The notes under the pieces are model-generated. The model saw only the letters and a program-made list of their open reading frames with translations. It did not search any database and was not told the DNA's origin. 64,000 bases of DNA from Pantoea trifolii (GTDB taxonomy: Bacteria; Pseudomonadota; Gammaproteobacteria; Enterobacterales; Enterobacteriaceae), in contig NZ_JANIET010000001.1 of the NCBI RefSeq assembly GCF_024506435.1, positions 1,240,001 to 1,304,000 of the forward strand, in the 5' to 3' direction. Below, in pieces: positions 37,361 to 48,241 of the stretch (the stretch's first letter is position 1; every line of letters starts with the position of its first letter). Made by a program: the position numbers and the translations under genes.

Positions 37361-38527
37361 ATGAATTTACATGAATACCAGGCGAAGCAGCTGTTTGCAC
37401 GCTATGGCATGCCAGCACCGACAGGCTACGCCTGCACCACGCCACGTGAAGCCGAAGAAGCCGCGTCTAAAATCGGCGCAGGCCCGTGGGTGGTGAAATG
37501 TCAGGTTCATGCCGGTGGCCGCGGTAAAGCGGGTGGCGTGAAAGTGGTTAACAGCAAAGAAGACATTCGTGCTTTTGCTGAGCATTGGCTGGGCAAGCGT
37601 CTGGTGACCTATCAAACGGATGCGCACGGTCAGCCGGTAAACCAGATTCTGGTTGAAGCCGCGACTGATATCGATCAGGAGCTGTATCTGGGTGCGGTGG
37701 TTGACCGTGCGACTCGTCGCGTGATCTTCATGGCCTCGACGGAAGGCGGTGTTGAGATTGAGAAAGTGGCAGAAGAAACGCCACACTTGATCCACAAGAT
37801 GGCACTGGATCCATTAGCGGGTCCACAGCCGTATCAGGGCCGCGAGTTGGCGTTCAAACTCGGCCTGACCGGTAAGCAAGTTAGCCAGTTCACCAAAATC
37901 TTTATGGGTCTGGCGACCATGTTCCTTGAGCGCGATCTGGCGATGGTTGAGATCAACCCGCTGGTGATCACCAAGCAGGGCGACCTGATCTGCCTCGACG
38001 GCAAACTGGGTGCAGACGGTAACGCACTGTTCCGTCAACCGGAACTGCGTGAAATGCGCGATCCGAGCCAGGAAGATCCCCGTGAAGCACACGCTACGCA
38101 GTGGGAACTGAACTACGTTGCGCTGGATGGCAACATCGGCTGTATGGTGAACGGCGCCGGTCTGGCAATGGGCACCATGGACATCGTGAAACACCACGGT
38201 GGTGAGCCAGCAAACTTCCTGGACGTTGGCGGCGGCGCAACCAAAGAGCGCGTAACCGAAGCCTTCAAAATCATCCTGTCTGACGATGCGGTAAAAGCCG
38301 TGTTCGTTAACATCTTCGGCGGCATCGTGCGTTGCGACCTGATCGCAGACGGCATCATCGGTGCAGTGGCAGAAGTGGGTGTAAACGTGCCAGTTGTGGT
38401 ACGTCTGGAAGGTAACAACGCCGAGCTGGGCGCTAAGAAACTGGCGGACAGCGGTCTGAACATCATTGCAGCAACCAGCCTGACAGACGCTGCACAGCGT
38501 GTTGTAGCTGCAGCGGAGGGTAAATAA
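37361..38527 (+). CDS. sucC: Succinyl-CoA synthetase, beta subunit
   Basis: ATP-grasp subunit that binds nucleotide and succinate. The 388 residues equal E. coli SucC. N-terminal [18 protein letters not shown], the nucleotide loop [11 protein letters not shown] near 51-61, EINPL near 197-201 and the succinate-site [12 protein letters not shown] near 322-333 are all present. The stop shares a base with the sucD start (TAATG). Confidence 0.98.
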   Translation: MNLHEYQAKQLFARYGMPAPTGYACTTPREAEEAASKIGAGPWVVKCQVHAGGRGKAGGVKVVNSKEDIRAFAEHWLGKRLVTYQTDAHGQPVNQILVEAATDIDQELYLGAVVDRATRRVIFMASTEGGVEIEKVAEETPHLIHKMALDPLAGPQPYQGRELAFKLGLTGKQVSQFTKIFMGLATMFLERDLAMVEINPLVITKQGDLICLDGKLGADGNALFRQPELREMRDPSQEDPREAHATQWELNYVALDGNIGCMVNGAGLAMGTMDIVKHHGGEPANFLDVGGGATKERVTEAFKIILSDDAVKAVFVNIFGGIVRCDLIADGIIGAVAEVGVNVPVVVRLEGNNAELGAKKLADSGLNIIAATSLTDAAQRVVAAAEGK

Positions 38528-39402
38528 TGTCCATTTTGATCGACAAAAACACCAAAGTCATTTGCCAGGGTTTCACCGGTGGTCAAGGGACGTTCCACTC
38601 TGAGCAGGCGCTGGCCTATGGTACGCAGCTGGTTGGCGGTGTCACGCCAGGCAAAGGCGGCACCACGCATCTCGGCCTGCCGGTGTTCAACACCGTGCGT
38701 GAAGCAGTAGAAGCGACTGGCGCAACCGCCACGGTTATCTACGTTCCAGCGCCGTTCTGCAAAGACGGTATTCTGGAAGCGATCGATGCGGGTATCAAAC
38801 TGATCATCACCATCACCGAAGGTATCCCAACGCTGGATATGCTGACCGTGAAAGTGAAGCTGGATGAAGCTGGCGTACGCATGATCGGCCCGAATTGCCC
38901 AGGCGTGATCACCCCAGGCGAATGTAAGATCGGTATCATGCCGGGCCACATTCACCAGCCAGGCCGCGTCGGTATCGTATCGCGTTCAGGTACGCTGACT
39001 TATGAAGCCGTTAAGCAGACCACTGACATCGGCTACGGCCAGTCTACCTGCGTGGGTATCGGTGGCGACCCGATCCCAGGCTCTAACTTCATCGACATCC
39101 TGAAACTGTTCCAGGAAGATCCACAGACCGAAGCGATCGTGATGATCGGTGAGATCGGTGGTAGTGCGGAAGAAGAAGCAGCAGCCTACATCAAAGCACA
39201 CGTGACCAAGCCGGTTGTCGGCTACATCGCGGGTGTGACTGCACCGAAAGGCAAACGTATGGGCCACGCAGGCGCCATTATTGCCGGTGGTAAAGGTACT
39301 GCTGATGAGAAATTTGCTGCGCTGGAAGCGGCTGGTGTGAAAACCGTACGCAGCCTGGCAGACATTGGTGACGCGGTTAAAGCGGTTCTGCCAATCAAAT
39401 AA
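38527..39402 (+). CDS. sucD: Succinyl-CoA synthetase, alpha subunit
   Basis: CoA-binding subunit that carries the phospho-histidine. The 291 residues (E. coli 289) show the CoA motif [14 protein letters not shown] near 16-29, [12 protein letters not shown] near 121-132, and active His247 in [10 protein letters not shown]. Coupled to sucC by TAATG. A short 3' untranslated region and a strong terminator follow. Confidence 0.98.
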   Translation: MSILIDKNTKVICQGFTGGQGTFHSEQALAYGTQLVGGVTPGKGGTTHLGLPVFNTVREAVEATGATATVIYVPAPFCKDGILEAIDAGIKLIITITEGIPTLDMLTVKVKLDEAGVRMIGPNCPGVITPGECKIGIMPGHIHQPGRVGIVSRSGTLTYEAVKQTTDIGYGQSTCVGIGGDPIPGSNFIDILKLFQEDPQTEAIVMIGEIGGSAEEEAAAYIKAHVTKPVVGYIAGVTAPKGKRMGHAGAIIAGGKGTADEKFAALEAAGVKTVRSLADIGDAVKAVLPIK

Positions 39403-39450
39403 GCCAGTATTGACGGATATTGAAAAGCCACCTTCGGGTGGCTTTTTTTT
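39403..39450 (+). ncRNA. Possible SdhX-like 3'UTR-derived sRNA of the sdh-suc operon
   Basis: In E. coli and Salmonella the 3' end of sdhCDAB-sucABCD is processed into the Hfq-dependent sRNA SdhX (RybD), which is little more than a short single-stranded stretch plus the operon terminator. The same layout exists here: about 20 unpaired bases after the sucD stop, then a strong TTCG-loop hairpin with an eight-T tail, ideal for Hfq. I could not compare the seed with the E. coli sequence, so this is by position and shape. Confidence 0.45.
39423..39450 (+). terminator. Intrinsic terminator of sdhCDAB-sucABCD
   Basis: Ten-bp stem AAAAGCCACC/GGTGGCTTTT on an ultrastable TTCG loop, with eight T, 20 bp past the sucD stop. 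Confidence 0.92.
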
Positions 39451-39591
39451 GGGTAATAACCCGCCGAAAACAGGGGCAAAAAGCGCAACGGTTTCAAGAA
39501 CAGCGGCTATGCTTACTCTGTCCTCAGGGTAAAGAAGGGAAAAATCACTGGATCTTCTTCAAACAATTGGCGCACGACTTTCCAGAACGAG

Positions 39592-39660
39592 GTTAAATAA
39601 TTGTGGAAAAGGTAATTATATTCTTAATTATAAGGCGATGTTTTGACATCTAATTAACAA
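39592..39660. promoter_or_regulatory. Cluster of ArcA-like sites upstream of cydA
   Basis: GTTAAATAA (39592-39600), GTAATTATA and TTAATTATA (39612-39632 region), and TAATTAAC (39651-39658, which is GTTAATTA on the other strand). These match the ArcA-P core GTTAATTA or differ by one or two bases. ArcA activation of cydAB under low oxygen is well known in E. coli. Confidence 0.5.
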
Positions 39661-39695
39661 CCACACTAACACTACATATCTGGAAATTTATAGTC

Positions 39696-39709
39696 TTAAT
39701 CCAGATCAA
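39696..39709. promoter_or_regulatory. FNR-like box upstream of cydA
   Basis: TTAAT-N4-ATCAA, nine of ten positions of the FNR consensus TTGAT-N4-ATCAA. FNR represses cydAB under full anaerobiosis in E. coli. The site is about 360 bp before the cydA start. Confidence 0.6.
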
Positions 39710-40064
39710 TAAATAGCGTGTTATAGGAAACTTTACCGCTAGCAAAACAGCGACTAACCGGTATAAATTGCGCTGCATCAATTCAGTCTTCGTCATAATT
39801 TTTCGGGAGTTTGTGCCAGGCGTTGTTATATCAATTCTGCCGCCTCCTCATTCCACTCCTGCTTAAAATTGACTGAAAGGATCGGTTTTTAAGGGAATTT
39901 TATCACTGTTACTCGCCATCTTCGGGCAACAGCTTTCTCTGTTCTATCAGTAACAAAACTGGAATCAATAATCAGTCGTTCCTGAATCTTATTCTGCGCG
40001 TCAATGTCTGTTGTTTGCCGTTGTCATCCGCAGGGGAAGTTCATGCGAGGAGCAAGGAGTCATC

Positions 40065-41636
40065 ATGTTAGATATTGTCGAGCTGTCGCGTTTACAGTTT
40101 GCCCTGACGGCGATGTACCATTTCCTGTTCGTGCCATTAACGCTGGGTATGGCGTTTTTATTGGCGATCATGGAAACCGTATATGTCCTGACGGGGAAAC
40201 AAATTTATAAAGATATGACTAAGTTCTGGGGCAAGTTGTTTGGTATCAACTTTGCGCTTGGCGTGGCTACCGGCCTGACCATGGAATTCCAGTTCGGTAC
40301 CAACTGGTCATATTACTCACATTACGTCGGCGATATCTTCGGTGCGCCGCTCGCCATTGAAGGATTAATGGCGTTCTTCCTCGAATCCACCTTTGTTGGC
40401 CTGTTCTTCTTCGGCTGGGATCGTCTGGGCAAGGTGCAACACCTTGCTGTGACCTGGCTGGTGGCGCTCGGTTCCAATATGTCCGCGCTGTGGATTCTGG
40501 TGGCGAACGGCTGGATGCAAAACCCGATTGCTTCCGAGTTCAATTTTGAAACCATGCGTATGGAGATGCTGAGCTTCTCCGAGCTGGTGCTAAACCCGGT
40601 TGCGCAGGTGAAGTTTGTGCATACCGTGGCCGCTGGCTACACCACAGGTGCAATGTTCATCCTGGGTATCAGCGCATGGTATCTGCTGAAAGGGCGCGAT
40701 ATTGCTTTCGCTAAACGCTCTTTCGCTATCGCAGCCAGCTTCGGTATGGCGGCGATTTTGTCGGTGATCGTGCTGGGTGACGAATCTGGTTATGAAATCG
40801 GCGACGTGCAGAAAACCAAACTGGCGGCGATTGAAGCAGAATGGGAAACCCAACCGGCTCCAGCTGCGTTTACGCTGTTTGGTATTCCGGACCAGGAAAC
40901 GCAGGAAAACAAATATGCGATTCAGATTCCGTATCTGCTCGGTTTGATCGCCACGCGTTCTGTTGATACGCCCGTGACCGGTTTGAAAGATCTGCTGGCG
41001 CAGCATGAAGTTCGTATTCGTAACGGCATGAAAGCCTACGCGCTGCTGAACGAACTGCGTGGTGGTAGTAAAGATCCTGCTGTGCGCAGCCAGTTTGAAG
41101 CCAGCAAAAAGGATCTGGGTTATGGCCTGCTGCTGAAGCGCTATACACCGGATGTGGCTAACGCCAGCGAAGAGCAGATTCAGAAAGCCACGAAAGACTC
41201 AATCCCACGCGTTGCACCGCTGTACTTCGCCTTCCGCATCATGGTGCTGGGCGGCGTGCTGATGCTGGGCATCATTGCACTCTCCTTCTGGAGCGTGATT
41301 CGTAACCGCATCGGTAAGTCGCGCTGGTTACTGAAAGCCGCGTTGTATGGCATTCCATTGCCATGGATTGCGATTGAAGCGGGTTGGTTCGTTGCCGAGT
41401 ATGGTCGTCAGCCGTGGGCAATTGGTGAAGTGCTGCCAACCGCAGTCGCTAACTCCTCATTGACCGTCGGCGATCTGCTGTTCTCAATGACGCTGATTTG
41501 CGGTCTCTACACTTTGTTCCTCGTGGCGGAAATGTACCTGATGTTCAAGTTCGCGCGCCTCGGTCCAAGCAGCCTGAAAACCGGCCGCTATCATCATGAA
41601 ACGCTGAAGACATCATCTCAGCCGGCGCGTGGATAA
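40065..41636 (+). CDS. cydA: Cytochrome bd-I ubiquinol oxidase subunit I
   Basis: Heme-bearing subunit of the high-affinity bd oxidase, reducing oxygen at the inner membrane. Start 40065 ([12 protein letters not shown]) with AAGGAG 6 bases upstream gives 523 residues (E. coli 522). His19 (MYHFLF) is the heme b595 ligand; the b558 ligands lie in FVHTVAAGY near 186 and the Met near 393. The quinol-binding Q-loop is the hydrophilic stretch around residues 250-330. 11 bp before cydB. Confidence 0.97.
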   Translation: MLDIVELSRLQFALTAMYHFLFVPLTLGMAFLLAIMETVYVLTGKQIYKDMTKFWGKLFGINFALGVATGLTMEFQFGTNWSYYSHYVGDIFGAPLAIEGLMAFFLESTFVGLFFFGWDRLGKVQHLAVTWLVALGSNMSALWILVANGWMQNPIASEFNFETMRMEMLSFSELVLNPVAQVKFVHTVAAGYTTGAMFILGISAWYLLKGRDIAFAKRSFAIAASFGMAAILSVIVLGDESGYEIGDVQKTKLAAIEAEWETQPAPAAFTLFGIPDQETQENKYAIQIPYLLGLIATRSVDTPVTGLKDLLAQHEVRIRNGMKAYALLNELRGGSKDPAVRSQFEASKKDLGYGLLLKRYTPDVANASEEQIQKATKDSIPRVAPLYFAFRIMVLGGVLMLGIIALSFWSVIRNRIGKSRWLLKAALYGIPLPWIAIEAGWFVAEYGRQPWAIGEVLPTAVANSSLTVGDLLFSMTLICGLYTLFLVAEMYLMFKFARLGPSSLKTGRYHHETLKTSSQPARG

Positions 41637-41647
41637 GGAGAGCGACC

Positions 41648-42787
41648 ATGTTTGATTACGAAGTATTGCGCTTTGTCTGGTGGCTGCTGATTGGCGTGTT
41701 GCTGATTGGTTTTGCGGTCACCGATGGCTTTGATATGGGCGTCGGTATGCTGACCCGCATTCTCGGACGCACCGATACCGAACGTCGCATCATGATTAAC
41801 AGCATTGCGCCGCACTGGGACGGCAACCAGGTTTGGCTGATCACCGCCGGTGGCGCGCTGTTCGCCGCCTGGCCAATGGTGTATGCGGCTGCGTTCTCCG
41901 GCTTCTATGTGGCAATGATTCTGGTGCTGGCTTCACTGTTCTTCCGTCCGGTGGGTTTTGATTACCGTTCGAAGATTGAAGATATGCGCTGGCGTGGCAT
42001 GTGGGATTGGGGCATTTTCATCGGCAGCTTTGTCCCGCCGCTGGTAATTGGTGTGGCATTCGGCAACCTGCTGCAAGGCGTGCCGTTCCATGCTGACGAA
42101 TATCTGCGCCTCTTCTATACCGGCAACTTCTTCCAGCTGCTGAATCCGTTTGGCTTGCTGGCCGGCGTGGTGAGTGTGGCGATGATTCTGACGCAGGGCG
42201 CAACTTATCTGCAGATGCGTACTGCCGGCGAGTTGCACGTTCGCAGCCGCAGCACCGCGCAAATCTCGGCGCTGGTGATGATGGTGTGCTTCATCCTTGC
42301 CGGTGTGTGGGTGAAATACGGTATTGACGGTTATGTGCTGAAGAGCGTTATCGATCATCACGCCGCATCCAACCCGTTGGGTAAAGATGTGGTGCGTGAG
42401 GCTGGCGCATGGATGGTGAACTTCGAGCAGATGCCAGTGTTGTGGCTGTTCCCGCTGTTGGGCGTTGTGTTACCGCTGCTGACCATTCTCTTTTCGCGTA
42501 TCGAGAAGGGCGCTCTGGCGTTTATCTCTTCTTCACTGACGTTAGCGTGCGTGATCATGACGGCCGGGATTGCGATGTTCCCGTTCATCATGCCATCCAG
42601 CACTGTGCCAGGCATCAGCCTGACGATGTGGGATGCCACGTCTAGCCTGCTGACGCTGAAAGTGATGACCATTGCCGCCATCATCTTTGTACCGATTATC
42701 CTGGCGTACACCGCCTGGTGTTATTACAAGATGTTTGGTCGTATCACCAAAGAACACATTGAGAGCAATACGCACTCCCTGTACTGA
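41648..42787 (+). CDS. cydB: Cytochrome bd-I ubiquinol oxidase subunit II
   Basis: Structural membrane partner of CydA, with the residues of a proton channel. The 379 residues equal E. coli CydB. It opens with FDYEVLRFVWWLLIGVLLIGFAVTDGFDMG, of which the GFDMG motif near 27-32 is diagnostic, and continues with PHWDGNQVWLITAGGALFAAWP-type loop near 57-77. Roughly eight to nine helices. Coupled to cydX, 15 bp downstream. Confidence 0.97.
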   Translation: MFDYEVLRFVWWLLIGVLLIGFAVTDGFDMGVGMLTRILGRTDTERRIMINSIAPHWDGNQVWLITAGGALFAAWPMVYAAAFSGFYVAMILVLASLFFRPVGFDYRSKIEDMRWRGMWDWGIFIGSFVPPLVIGVAFGNLLQGVPFHADEYLRLFYTGNFFQLLNPFGLLAGVVSVAMILTQGATYLQMRTAGELHVRSRSTAQISALVMMVCFILAGVWVKYGIDGYVLKSVIDHHAASNPLGKDVVREAGAWMVNFEQMPVLWLFPLLGVVLPLLTILFSRIEKGALAFISSSLTLACVIMTAGIAMFPFIMPSSTVPGISLTMWDATSSLLTLKVMTIAAIIFVPIILAYTAWCYYKMFGRITKEHIESNTHSLY

Positions 42788-42802
42788 TTAAGGAGATTGA
42801 GC

Positions 42803-42916
42803 ATGTGGTATTTTGCCTGGATTCTTGGCACCTTGCTGGCCTGTGCGTTCGGTGTGATTACGGCGCTGGCGCTGGAGCATGTTGAAGAGAGCAGCGCCAA
42901 GGACGAGCAAGTCTGA
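42803..42916 (+). CDS. cydX: Cytochrome bd-I accessory subunit CydX
   Basis: A 37-residue single-helix protein beginning MWYFAWILGTLLACAFGV, with a charged tail HVEESSAKDEQV. Length and sequence match E. coli CydX, which stabilises the hemes of CydAB. AAGGAG lies 8 bases before the ATG. The stop overlaps the ybgE start (TGATG). Confidence 0.95.
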   Translation: MWYFAWILGTLLACAFGVITALALEHVEESSAKDEQV

Positions 42917-43209
42917 TGCGCACACTGATTCAGACGCTGTATCGTCTGATGGACAAGGGCCCACTTCGGGCCCTTTCGCTAATCCTCGCGTTGTGGCTGG
43001 CAGGCTGTGTGATTTGGCAGCCAACGCGCTTTGCCGCGCGTACCAGTGATTTAGCGATATGGCATGGAATGCTGCTGATTTGGGCCGTTTGCACCGGCGT
43101 GATTCACGGCACCGGCTTCCGCCCGCAGCGCCTGCGCTGGCAAGCGCTGTTTTCTCCGCTGCCGGCAATGTTGGTGTTAATCGTGGGAATTTTCTGGTTC
43201 TACCATTAA
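42916..43209 (+). CDS. ybgE: Cyd operon membrane protein YbgE
   Basis: A 97-residue inner-membrane protein with three hydrophobic segments (about 20-36, 46-64 and 78-96) and HGTGFRPQ between the last two. Same length and place as E. coli YbgE. Its start lies inside the cydX stop codon, so it is translated with the oxidase subunits. Function is not established. Confidence 0.92.
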   Translation: MRTLIQTLYRLMDKGPLRALSLILALWLAGCVIWQPTRFAARTSDLAIWHGMLLIWAVCTGVIHGTGFRPQRLRWQALFSPLPAMLVLIVGIFWFYH

Positions 43210-43347
43210 GTCCAGGCTCAGAACTTAAAAACGCTGCATTTTCAGGCGCTGACGTGAGGTTTTGTCAGCGTCCGGTCAAGAAACATCCTATAAATCCTTC
43301 CAGTTGTTAACGTGTGATAATTATTTTCGCCTGGCTCTGGCGGACCA

Positions 43348-43376
43348 TTCCCAAGCCGATCTCACTTGCGTATAGT
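43348..43376 (+). promoter_or_regulatory. Probable promoter of the tol-pal operon
   Basis: TTCCCA (43348-43353), 17-bp spacer, TATAGT (43371-43376), 32 bp before the ybgC GTG. In E. coli a promoter upstream of ybgC drives tolQRA. A CGCTGAC/GTCAGCG hairpin (43247-43270) upstream may mark the end of the cyd transcript. Confidence 0.6.
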
Positions 43377-43407
43377 AGCAACGTTTAAAATGAGACCGGG
43401 ATGTAGA

Positions 43408-44495
<1,088 letters not shown>

Positions 44496-44508
44496 GTCGA
44501 GGTTTACG

Positions 44509-44937
44509 ATGGCCAGAACCCGTGGTCGCGGTAAACGCGACCTTAAGTCGGAAATCAACATTGTTCCACTGCTGGACGTGCTGTTGGTGTTGCTGCTCAT
44601 CTTTATGGCAACCGCGCCGATTATTACCCAGAGCGTGGAAGTGGATCTGCCGGATGCGACAGATTCCAAAACCGTCTCAACTGATGATAATCCACCGGTG
44701 ATTGTTGAAGTGTCTGGTGTTGGCCAGTACAGCCTGGTGGTGGATCACGATCGTATGACGCAGTTGCCGCCGGAGCAGGTGGTGAGCGAAGCGCAGCGCC
44801 GGATTGAAGCCAATCCGAAAACGGTCTTCCTGATCGGCGGTGCGAAAGACGTCCCTTACGACGAAATCATCAAGGCGCTGAACCTGTTACATCAGGCAGG
44901 CGTGAAATCTGTCGGTTTGATGACGCAGCCGATTTAA
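44509..44937 (+). CDS. tolR: Tol-Pal stator protein TolR
   Basis: ExbD-family partner of TolQ, 142 residues as in E. coli. A single N-terminal helix (LLDVLLVLLLIFMAT, about 21-38) carries the essential channel aspartate Asp23; the rest is periplasmic and binds peptidoglycan. 13 bp after tolQ. Confidence 0.97.
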   Translation: MARTRGRGKRDLKSEINIVPLLDVLLVLLLIFMATAPIITQSVEVDLPDATDSKTVSTDDNPPVIVEVSGVGQYSLVVDHDRMTQLPPEQVVSEAQRRIEANPKTVFLIGGAKDVPYDEIIKALNLLHQAGVKSVGLMTQPI

Positions 44938-44962
44938 AGCGAACCGTTTTTGGGAACCGAGT

Positions 44963-46240
44963 GTGTCGAAGGCAACCGAGCAGAACGACAAGTTAAAACG
45001 CGCAATAATCGTTTCGGTGATTCTGCACATCGTGCTGATCGCCTTACTGATTTGGAGCTCGTTTAACGAAAAAATCGAATCCAGCGGTGGTGGCGGTGGC
45101 AGTGATATTGACGCAGTGATGGTCGATTCCGGCGCCGTGGTTGAACAGTATAACCGCCAGCAGAATCAGCAACGAGACAGCCAACGCGCCGAGCAGCAGC
45201 GTCAGAAACAGTCGCAGCAGCAGGCCGAAGAGTTACAGCAGAAACAAGCTGCTGAGCAGCAGCGCCTGAAAGAGATGGAAAAAGAGCGCTTGCAGGCCCA
45301 ACAGGAAGCCAAAGAGCAGGCGAAGCAGCAGGCTGAGCAGCAGAAAGCCGCTGAAGCCGCCGCTAAGCAGGCGCAGGAACAGCAGAAAACTGCCGAAGCT
45401 GCCGCAGCGAAAGCCAAGGCCGATGCTAAAGCGGAAGCCGATGCGCAAGCAAAAGCGGCCGCCGACGCCAAAGCCAAAGCGGCAGAAGAAGCTAAGCAAG
45501 CCGCAGCTGACGCGAAGAAGAAAGCGGACGCGGAAGCCAAAGCTGCCGCTGCTGAAGCGGCCAAAGAGAAAGCGGCGCAGCAGGCAAAAGCGGCCGCAGA
45601 ATCGAAAGCCAAAGCGGATGCTGAAGCCAAAGCTCAGGCTGCTGCCGATGCAAAGGCGAAAGCGGCTCAGGAAGCGAAAGAAGCTAAAGAGCAAGCGGCT
45701 GCTGAGGCGAAAGAAAAAGCCGCTGCAGAAGCGAAAGAAAAGGCTGCTGCCGAGGCGAAAGCCAAGGCCGATGCAGCTGCGAAGGCCAAAGCGGATGCAA
45801 AAGCGAAAGCCGCTGCTGATGCCAAAAAAGCCGCCGCGGAAGCTGCGAAGAACGCAAACGCCGTTGACGATCTGTTAGGTGGTTTGTCTTCTGGTAAGAA
45901 TGCACCGAAAAGTGGTACTGCGTCGGGTGGCGCTGCAGGGCAGGGCAATCAGAAGAAAGCGGGTGCATCCGGCGCGGACATCAACAATTACCTGGGCCAG
46001 GTGGTTGGCGCAATTCAAAGCCGTTTCTACGATGCGGATTTGTATAAAGGTAAAGAGTGCAACCTGCGCATCAAGCTGGCACCGGATGGTTTACTGATTG
46101 ATGTTAAATCGGAAGGCGGCGACCCAGCCTTGTGTCAGGCCGCTATCGCTGCCGCGAAGCAGGCGCGTATTCCAAAGCCGCCTTCGCAGGCGGTGTATGA
46201 AGTGTTTAAAAACGCACCTATGCGTTTCAAACCAGAATAA
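44963..46240 (+). CDS. tolA: Tol-Pal energy transducer TolA
   Basis: Spans from the inner membrane across the periplasm to TolB and Pal. From GTG 44963 the protein has 425 residues: an inner-membrane helix with the SHLS-like ILHIVLIALLIWSS (about 17-35), a Gly-rich hinge, a very long Gln-, Ala- and Lys-rich helical stalk (about 60-300, repeats of KAAADAKAKA type), and domain III (about 330-425) with ASGADINNYLGQV and LRIKLAPDG. The stalk is coded by imperfect DNA repeats (45340-45860), a region prone to length change. Confidence 0.97.
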   Translation: MSKATEQNDKLKRAIIVSVILHIVLIALLIWSSFNEKIESSGGGGGSDIDAVMVDSGAVVEQYNRQQNQQRDSQRAEQQRQKQSQQQAEELQQKQAAEQQRLKEMEKERLQAQQEAKEQAKQQAEQQKAAEAAAKQAQEQQKTAEAAAAKAKADAKAEADAQAKAAADAKAKAAEEAKQAAADAKKKADAEAKAAAAEAAKEKAAQQAKAAAESKAKADAEAKAQAAADAKAKAAQEAKEAKEQAAAEAKEKAAAEAKEKAAAEAKAKADAAAKAKADAKAKAAADAKKAAAEAAKNANAVDDLLGGLSSGKNAPKSGTASGGAAGQGNQKKAGASGADINNYLGQVVGAIQSRFYDADLYKGKECNLRIKLAPDGLLIDVKSEGGDPALCQAAIAAAKQARIPKPPSQAVYEVFKNAPMRFKPE

Positions 46241-46356
46241 TGCAGTAACGTACGGCAGGTTGAACTAAGGTTAGCTCGCCGTACTCTATAAGTACTCGTG
46301 TTTTTCAGGAACTGTGCGAATTATCATGAACCTCTGGTTCAGGTAAGGGAGAAAAA

Positions 46357-47652
46357 ATGAAGCAGGCACTTCGTGTAACCTTAGGTTTTTTTGTACTGCT
46401 GTGGGCAGCAATGCTTCATGCAGAAGTCCGTATTGAAATTACGCAGGGCGTTAACACCGCACGCCCTATTGGTGTGGTTCCGTTCCAATGGGCTGGCCCA
46501 GGCGCGGCACCAGAAGACATCGGCGGGATCGTTTCTGCTGACTTACGCAACAGCGGTAAATTCAATCCGCTGGACCGTTCACGTCTGCCACAACAGCCAG
46601 CCAGCGCGCAGGAAGTTCAACCTGCCGCATGGAGCGCATTGGGTATTGATGCGGTCGTGGTCGGCCAGGTAACGCCAAACGCTGACGGCAGCTATCAAGT
46701 TGCCTATCAGCTGGTGGATACCGGCGGCGCGCCAGGCACCGTGCTGGCACAGAACTCTTACAAAGTGACTAAACAGTGGCTGCGTTATGCGGCGCACACT
46801 GCCAGTGACGAAGTGTTCGAGAAGCTGACCGGCATCAAAGGCGCATTCCGCACCCGTATTGCCTATGTGGTGCAGACCAATGGCGGTCAGTTCCCGTATG
46901 AGTTGCGCGTGTCGGATTACGATGGCTACAACCAGTTTGTGGTTCACCGTTCACCGCAGCCATTGATGTCTCCGGCCTGGTCGCCAGATGGCAGTAAAGT
47001 GGCTTACGTGACCTTCGAAAGCGGCAAATCTGCGCTGGTCGTGCAGACGCTGTCCAACGGTGCAATCCGTCAGGTGGCTTCGTATCCGCGTCACAACGGT
47101 GCGCCAGCCTTCTCACCAGACGGTTCTAAACTGGCCTTCGCGCTGTCGAAAACCGGTAGCCTGAACCTGTACGTGATGGATCTGGCTTCTGGGCAGACGC
47201 GTCAGGTGACGGATGGTCGTTACAACAGCACTGAACCGACATGGTTCCCGGATAGCCAGACGCTGGCTTACACCTCGGACCAGGCCGGTGCGCCACAAAT
47301 TTATAAAGTTGGTATCAACGGCGGTGCGCCACAACGTATTACCTGGGAAGGTGCGCAAAACCAGGATGCGGATGTGTCAACCGACGGCAAAACTATGGTG
47401 ATGATCAGCAGCGCCGGTGGCGCTCAGCACGTCGCCAAACAGGATCTGGTAACGGGAGCCGTTCAAACAATAACGGACACGTTCCTGGATGAAACGCCGA
47501 GTCTGGCGCCAAACGGCACAATGGTAATCTATAGCTCTACTCAGGGGATGGGTTCCGTGTTGCAGTTGGTTTCAACCGACGGGCGTTTCAAAGCGCGTCT
47601 TCCGGCAACTGATGGACAGGTCAAATTCCCTGCCTGGTCGCCGTATCTGTGA
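46357..47652 (+). CDS. tolB: Tol-Pal periplasmic protein TolB
   Basis: Periplasmic beta-propeller that alternates between Pal and TolA. The 431 residues start with a signal peptide cleaved after Ala22 (LHA-EVRIEI, leaving the TolA-box), an N-terminal alpha/beta domain to about 160, and six propeller blades with repeated SPDGS/LAF and W-FPDS motifs. A 116-bp gap after tolA suggests its own promoter as in E. coli. Confidence 0.97.
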   Translation: MKQALRVTLGFFVLLWAAMLHAEVRIEITQGVNTARPIGVVPFQWAGPGAAPEDIGGIVSADLRNSGKFNPLDRSRLPQQPASAQEVQPAAWSALGIDAVVVGQVTPNADGSYQVAYQLVDTGGAPGTVLAQNSYKVTKQWLRYAAHTASDEVFEKLTGIKGAFRTRIAYVVQTNGGQFPYELRVSDYDGYNQFVVHRSPQPLMSPAWSPDGSKVAYVTFESGKSALVVQTLSNGAIRQVASYPRHNGAPAFSPDGSKLAFALSKTGSLNLYVMDLASGQTRQVTDGRYNSTEPTWFPDSQTLAYTSDQAGAPQIYKVGINGGAPQRITWEGAQNQDADVSTDGKTMVMISSAGGAQHVAKQDLVTGAVQTITDTFLDETPSLAPNGTMVIYSSTQGMGSVLQLVSTDGRFKARLPATDGQVKFPAWSPYL

Positions 47653-47716
47653 TGCATAGATCCCCTGCACGGCGGGGGATTAAAATGTATGGCAAACAAA
47701 ATAATAGGATAAAGAA

Positions 47717-48232
47717 ATGCAACTGAACAAAGTGCTGAAGGGTTTGATGCTGGCTCTGCCGGTTATCGCAGTAGCTGCATGTAGCTCACACAAAAACAAC
47801 AACAACGATCAGACTGGTATGGGCGCTAACGACGGTGCTTACGGTGCTGGTCAGAACGGTAACATGTCTTCTGACGAGCAAGCGCGCCTGCAGATGCAGC
47901 AGCTGCAGCAGAACAACATCGTTTACTTCGGTCTGGACAAGTATGACGTGGCTTCTGACTACGCTCAGATGCTGGATCAGCACGCGGCATTCCTGCGTGG
48001 CAACCCGTCTTACAAAGTGACCATCGAAGGTCATGCGGATGAGCGCGGTACTCCAGAATACAACATCGCCCTGGGCGAACGTCGTGCAAGCGCCGTTAAG
48101 ATGTATCTGCAAGGCAAAGGCGTTTCTGCTGACCAGATGTCTATCGTATCTTACGGTAAAGAAAAACCAGCTGTACTGGGTCATGACGAAGCGGCTTACG
48201 CTAAAAACCGTCGTGCCGTACTGGTTTACTAA
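47717..48232 (+). CDS. pal: Peptidoglycan-associated lipoprotein Pal
   Basis: Outer-membrane lipoprotein that ties the outer membrane to peptidoglycan. The lipobox VAAC places the lipidated Cys at residue 22; a flexible Asn/Gly-rich linker follows, then the OmpA-like domain with [13 protein letters not shown] and LGERRA, which bind diaminopimelate. 171 residues against 173 in E. coli. Confidence 0.97.
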   Translation: MQLNKVLKGLMLALPVIAVAACSSHKNNNNDQTGMGANDGAYGAGQNGNMSSDEQARLQMQQLQQNNIVYFGLDKYDVASDYAQMLDQHAAFLRGNPSYKVTIEGHADERGTPEYNIALGERRASAVKMYLQGKGVSADQMSIVSYGKEKPAVLGHDEAAYAKNRRAVLVY

Positions 48233-48241
48233 GAAAATATC

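Larger units (their letters stand above)
39451..40064 (+). promoter_or_regulatory. Long cydA upstream region
   Basis: About 610 bp without a convincing gene, at the place where E. coli carries mngRAB and the cydA promoters. It is AT-rich and contains ArcA-like GTTAAWTAA motifs (39592-39660) and an FNR-like box (39696-39709), listed separately. The bases just before cydA hold an out-of-frame ATG (40043) whose reading frame overlaps the cydA start. No promoter was picked out with confidence, but several are expected from E. coli. Confidence 0.55.

Noticed and set aside
45202..45694. Two open frames opposite tolA with Ala/Ser/Phe/Arg-rich products
   Set aside because: They mirror the Ala- and Lys-codon repeats of the TolA stalk; low complexity only.
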